A stretch of DNA of 7,186 nt from Desulfatibacillaceae bacterium. Its GTDB lineage: Bacteria; Desulfobacterota; Desulfobacteria; Desulfobacterales; Desulfatibacillaceae. The DNA is taken from the NCBI GenBank assembly GCA_030018745.1, contig JASEHB010000120.1, positions 1 through 7,186 on the forward strand. The letters are read 5' to 3'. Position 1 is the stretch's first letter. Every line of letters begins with the position of its first letter. Positions 5,901-7,186 of this stretch are shown here, in pieces. A program made the translations under genes and the position numbers. The notes beneath the pieces were generated by a model. That model worked only from the letters and a program-made list of their open reading frames with translations. It did not search any database and was not told the DNA's origin.

Positions 5901-7082
5901 CTGGAGAAGCTGAAAATTCTGGATGTGGGGGGGGACCCGGATTTTGGCGGCGATGATGTCACCCAGGCCATTATGGATATTGTCATTGATAAACTTGACA
6001 GCGAAGGCATCATCATTCCCCTGTTTGATAAGGAAAGCTTGGTCAACTTTCCTGTAAGCTTGGATGAGCTTGAAAAAATAAGGGGCAGTAACAGCCAGCG
6101 CCTGCAAAGCGCCTGCGAGCTAGTCAAGATGAGCATATTCGAAAAGGGTTTTGACGAAGGGCGAATAACCCCCCTGTCCCTTAACGGCATTGTGGCATAC
6201 AACACAGACCAAAAGAATCTCGAAACCTTAAGAAAACAAATTGACTTCTTTTCCGGTGAAGTAAAGGAGCTTCATAAGCAGGATGGCGTTTCCCGCGGCC
6301 TTGTGGAAAAGGCTTTTTTACCGCAGCTCCTGGCCCTGGCGGAAAAAGTTGTTGACATGACCCATCGCCATGACAGGAAGGATGCTCCACCAACCCTTGT
6401 CCTTCTTTCGGGCCGCTCCTCAAACATACCCCTGGTAAGGGAAATATTCGAAAAATGCAGGCAGGGCGAGCGCCCCCATTGGGATGAAGGCAAGAAAAAA
6501 ATCGTTTTCGGCCCTGCAGGAGAAGGGGAAAATGACTACCCCCGCCTTCTTTGCCAAAGTGTGGAGCTTTCCAAAAAGCCCAAGTCCATTGTGGCACTTG
6601 GGGCTGCCTATTATGGCTTCATTCGCGGTTACAGCATTGAAAGCTTAAACGGCATGGGCCTGAAAACCCCTTTCCGCATAGGCATAAGAAACCTAATAAG
6701 GCCGGACCGCTTTGAGGAGCTTATAAATGCTGGCAGTTTCTTTGTGGAAAGTCCCTTGCAACACAATTCAACAAATGACCCGGCAAAGCAATACGCCTGG
6801 GCGGAAACAGGCTTCACATTCAGCTTCATACCGGCAGGCGGCGGCCTTGAGAATAAAATCGAAATAATTGAGCTTTACAGCAGTTCAGGCAACGCCCTCC
6901 ATGGCAGCCACCGGAATTATGAAACCCTTCCCCGGTTTGATGTGCGTAAGCCTGCTGGCATTGCGGGTGTCTTGCATGGAACGCTCAGGGTGGATGTGAC
7001 TTCGGATTTCGGCGTAAAGGTGCATGTCCGTTTTAACAATTCCAGCGACTGGATTGAGGCTTTTCCCGCAGATGGCGCTTAA
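2934..7082 (+). CDS. Pseudokinase / Ig-like / Hsp70-like fusion protein
   Basis: This protein has 1382 residues from the ATG at 2934; a TTG at 2862 would add 24 residues but has a poorer context and an unrelated Cys/Lys-rich extension. Domains in order: (1) kinase-like, about 27-320, with a degenerate Gly-loop (G39-x-S-x-x-S), Lys69 (LILKL), a catalytic loop reading H181-G-A-L-K-P-S-N188, so Ala183 replaces the catalytic Asp, D201-W-D in place of DFG, and intact A228-P-E, D243-V-W-S-L-G and Arg305; (2) charged linker 325-460 with a Glu run at 367-381; (3) probably two Ig-like beta-sandwich domains, about 463-635 and 637-780; (4) Hsp70-type ATPase, about 787-1240, with phosphate-1 loop A-V-D792-F-G-T-T-S-S, SFK860-R, D944-E-A-S-A-G-A, phosphate-2 D970-F-G-G-G-T975-T-D, a GGDPDFGGDD loop, adenosine motif L1158-S-G-R-S-S-N and ALGAA near 1221; (5) a beta-rich tail to 1382. 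The residues equivalent to DnaK D8, K70, E171, D194 and T199 all appear kept, so ATP hydrolysis is likely. There is no helical lid, J domain, signal peptide or membrane segment. It is probably cytosolic, and its partners are likely the adjacent tubulin-like and zinc-ribbon proteins. Confidence 0.88.
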   Translation: MTDSNSNSVTAHDWEYKEKDWPDIGRIRFPQYRVEEQVGKSAHSQIYRISYKKTVGDLLFKPDTQLILKLVIAPVEGWTRAKIQEWEGQYDRLKALLAENPVESLVRLHDFGMETNFARKRVLAGFVYELVEQAMPLSLAMKVEQGGQGLFCKPMPPEVIRVLAPKLAEALAPMHQKGMAHGALKPSNILIGSGGAVRLADWDPLGFLAKAMQRGKGLEDPPGLLWTAPENLANDNKPGPASDVWSLGVLLAMLITGSHPFPGPPSKVVGLLAQGGKIDPPMLVGLPPLLAGLLESCLKINPKERPENAGAFLEALKPALPDLEDAANEPEPGKPALNREQKGGKPVEQNRTGNGGNPVASQLEAKEEEEEEEEEREEEEEAPRQTQEDAAQEKEALWGQPDFSPEKPQEDEALKRPLPKEGDKPLSSYQAGGQHLPGLKNGFWEHSQLPGLLNPVDPAKNYSVITLTIDRKSLPVSRGEEKGGKSYAVKLTSDRDDRLAENSSKALRFTFFPKPFLVGAGPVPLEIGKKKDEYEAILKIRMENKSAAIVESARVLIGNRDNPVKEASVSGPALVKGVGGLLEIKIALDAQGLESLQKNQGVLPIEAQLKVKNRNQPLTVDKLSGGLPWLLEVEFVPDLQITEYPRLTRQEREKKKTLHQHPYEKMPKTRRSFVLENRGGGRLFFNRKDISFLPLESSREQEQLVKNAIELAPDQDSYELGPGESREIGYFVDPNLIPLSDAPPYAGALDFFVAISFKGQTSRGRTLAQKSTGHRIALICKRLKQGRLLAVDFGTTSSLACAYTDDYDDIHRKKFVVEDTKDPILPTIIGYFHEDYDLEIGTEPKFRYREGAPNHFASFKRHLGKDNHKAHKIERTGRQKSENYTPERITLDYLKRLKELIGERSGYYFTKCVFTHPSLFSLHRKKVFRQILKDAGFLPPFLLDEASAGAMEFIRSNKSGLTHYRLLVFDFGGGTTDITFLEVDASNPDLEKLKILDVGGDPDFGGDDVTQAIMDIVIDKLDSEGIIIPLFDKESLVNFPVSLDELEKIRGSNSQRLQSACELVKMSIFEKGFDEGRITPLSLNGIVAYNTDQKNLETLRKQIDFFSGEVKELHKQDGVSRGLVEKAFLPQLLALAEKVVDMTHRHDRKDAPPTLVLLSGRSSNIPLVREIFEKCRQGERPHWDEGKKKIVFGPAGEGENDYPRLLCQSVELSKKPKSIVALGAAYYGFIRGYSIESLNGMGLKTPFRIGIRNLIRPDRFEELINAGSFFVESPLQHNSTNDPAKQYAWAETGFTFSFIPAGGGLENKIEIIELYSSSGNALHGSHRNYETLPRFDVRKPAGIAGVLHGTLRVDVTSDFGVKVHVRFNNSSDWIEAFPADGA
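4028..4077 (+). repeat. 50-nt polypurine tract coding a Glu run
   Basis: This uninterrupted A/G stretch made of GAG, GAA and one AGA codon encodes residues 366-381 of the fusion protein (14 Glu, one Arg). It sits in the linker between the kinase-like and Ig-like regions. Imperfect trinucleotide repetition makes in-frame length variation plausible. It also contains AAGGAGGAGG, a near match to a Shine-Dalgarno inside the gene, which could slow ribosomes between domains; the nearest ATG (4099) is out of frame, so an internal start is unlikely. Confidence 0.8.
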
Positions 7083-7120
7083 AAAGGCGCTATTGGGCTT
7101 TATTTTGCCGCCGCCTTTTT
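7081..7120 (+). terminator. Probable intrinsic terminator after the fusion gene
   Basis: AAAAAGGCG (7081-7089), overlapping the TAA stop, is a perfect reverse complement of CGCCTTTTT (7112-7120). The G/C core of the stem is followed by five T, as in a rho-independent terminator, and the A-run on the other arm would let it work in both directions. The loop is long at 22 nt and only five T follow, so it may be weak. It suggests that the fusion gene is the last gene of the transcript. Confidence 0.5.
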
Positions 7121-7168
7121 GGGTTAATGAATAAAAAAAGGCAGTGCAGGGCGCTTATTTTACAAGGC
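7121..7168. other. Short spacer before the next gene
   Basis: This A/T-rich stretch contains TTAATGAATAAAAAAA. No paired -35/-10 boxes are clear. The hexamer GGCGCT occurs at 7074, 7086 and 7150, that is, at the end of the fusion gene, in the terminator arm and here. Whether the next gene has its own promoter cannot be told. Confidence 0.4.
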
Positions 7169-7174
7169 AAGGAG
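7169..7174 (+). promoter_or_regulatory. Strong Shine-Dalgarno AAGGAG
   Basis: AAGGAG lies five bases before the ATG at 7180, an ideal arrangement and clearly stronger than the sites of the two preceding starts. It marks the beginning of a gene that continues beyond the window. Confidence 0.65.
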
Positions 7175-7179
7175 CAAAT

Positions 7180-7186
7180 ATGGAAA
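7180..7186 (+). CDS. Start of a further gene, cut by the window edge
   Basis: Only ATG GAA A is visible (Met-Glu). The call rests on the well-spaced AAGGAG upstream. It lies on the same strand, 97 nt after the stop of the fusion gene and beyond the probable terminator. No product can be assigned. Confidence 0.5.

Noticed and set aside
1..7186. CRISPR array, tRNA, rRNA, insertion sequence or attachment site
   Set aside because: I found no regularly spaced direct repeats, cloverleaf, rRNA-like sequence, transposase motif or terminal inverted repeats.

Overview
The window holds a same-strand (+) gene cluster of moderate GC with compact spacing. It reads as bacterial. Its content (a tubulin/FtsZ-superfamily protein beside an Hsp70-like protein) and its codon habits (frequent CTT, ATA and AGG together with GCC and GGC) would suit a deltaproteobacterium (Desulfobacterota), but this is a weak inference and nothing here fixes the taxon.

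Layout. (1) Positions 1-2427 carry the 3' part of a large gene that enters from the left edge. The readable 808 residues look like the later part of a tubulin-like (Tubulin_2-type) GTPase core followed by a long, mostly helical C-terminal region. The N-terminal nucleotide-binding motif lies outside the window. (2) After 31 nt, and behind a run of nine G that contains the likely ribosome-binding site, 2459-2728 encodes an 89-residue two-CxxC zinc ribbon followed by a short beta-rich segment. (3) Positions 2729-2933 are a 205-nt spacer with no convincing gene but with several inverted repeats, two of which are mutually exclusive. (4) Positions 2934-7082 encode a 1382-residue multidomain protein. 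It has an N-terminal Ser/Thr-kinase-like domain with a degenerate active site, an acidic glutamate-rich linker, probably two Ig-like beta-sandwich domains, and a C-terminal Hsp70-type ATPase with intact nucleotide-binding signatures plus a beta-rich tail in place of a full substrate-binding domain and lid. (5) A stem ending in CGCCTTTTT directly follows the stop and may terminate transcription. (6) A strong Shine-Dalgarno and an ATG at 7180 begin another gene that is cut by the right edge.

Working model (inference). The three genes are probably co-transcribed. The zinc-ribbon protein and the kinase-Hsp70 fusion share a beta-domain motif (L-x-I-R-x-E-N-K), which supports a common system. A plausible division of labour is a tubulin-like polymerising or membrane-remodelling GTPase whose assembly is controlled by a dedicated Hsp70-like ATPase, with the kinase-like domain acting as a binding or signalling module rather than an enzyme. 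The most notable points are the pseudokinase-Ig-Hsp70 fusion, the loss of the catalytic Asp in the kinase part while the Hsp70 part keeps its key residues, and the pairing with a tubulin-like protein. Long homopolymer tracts (G9, A9, C8, G8) at translation starts and inside the large gene are a second theme.
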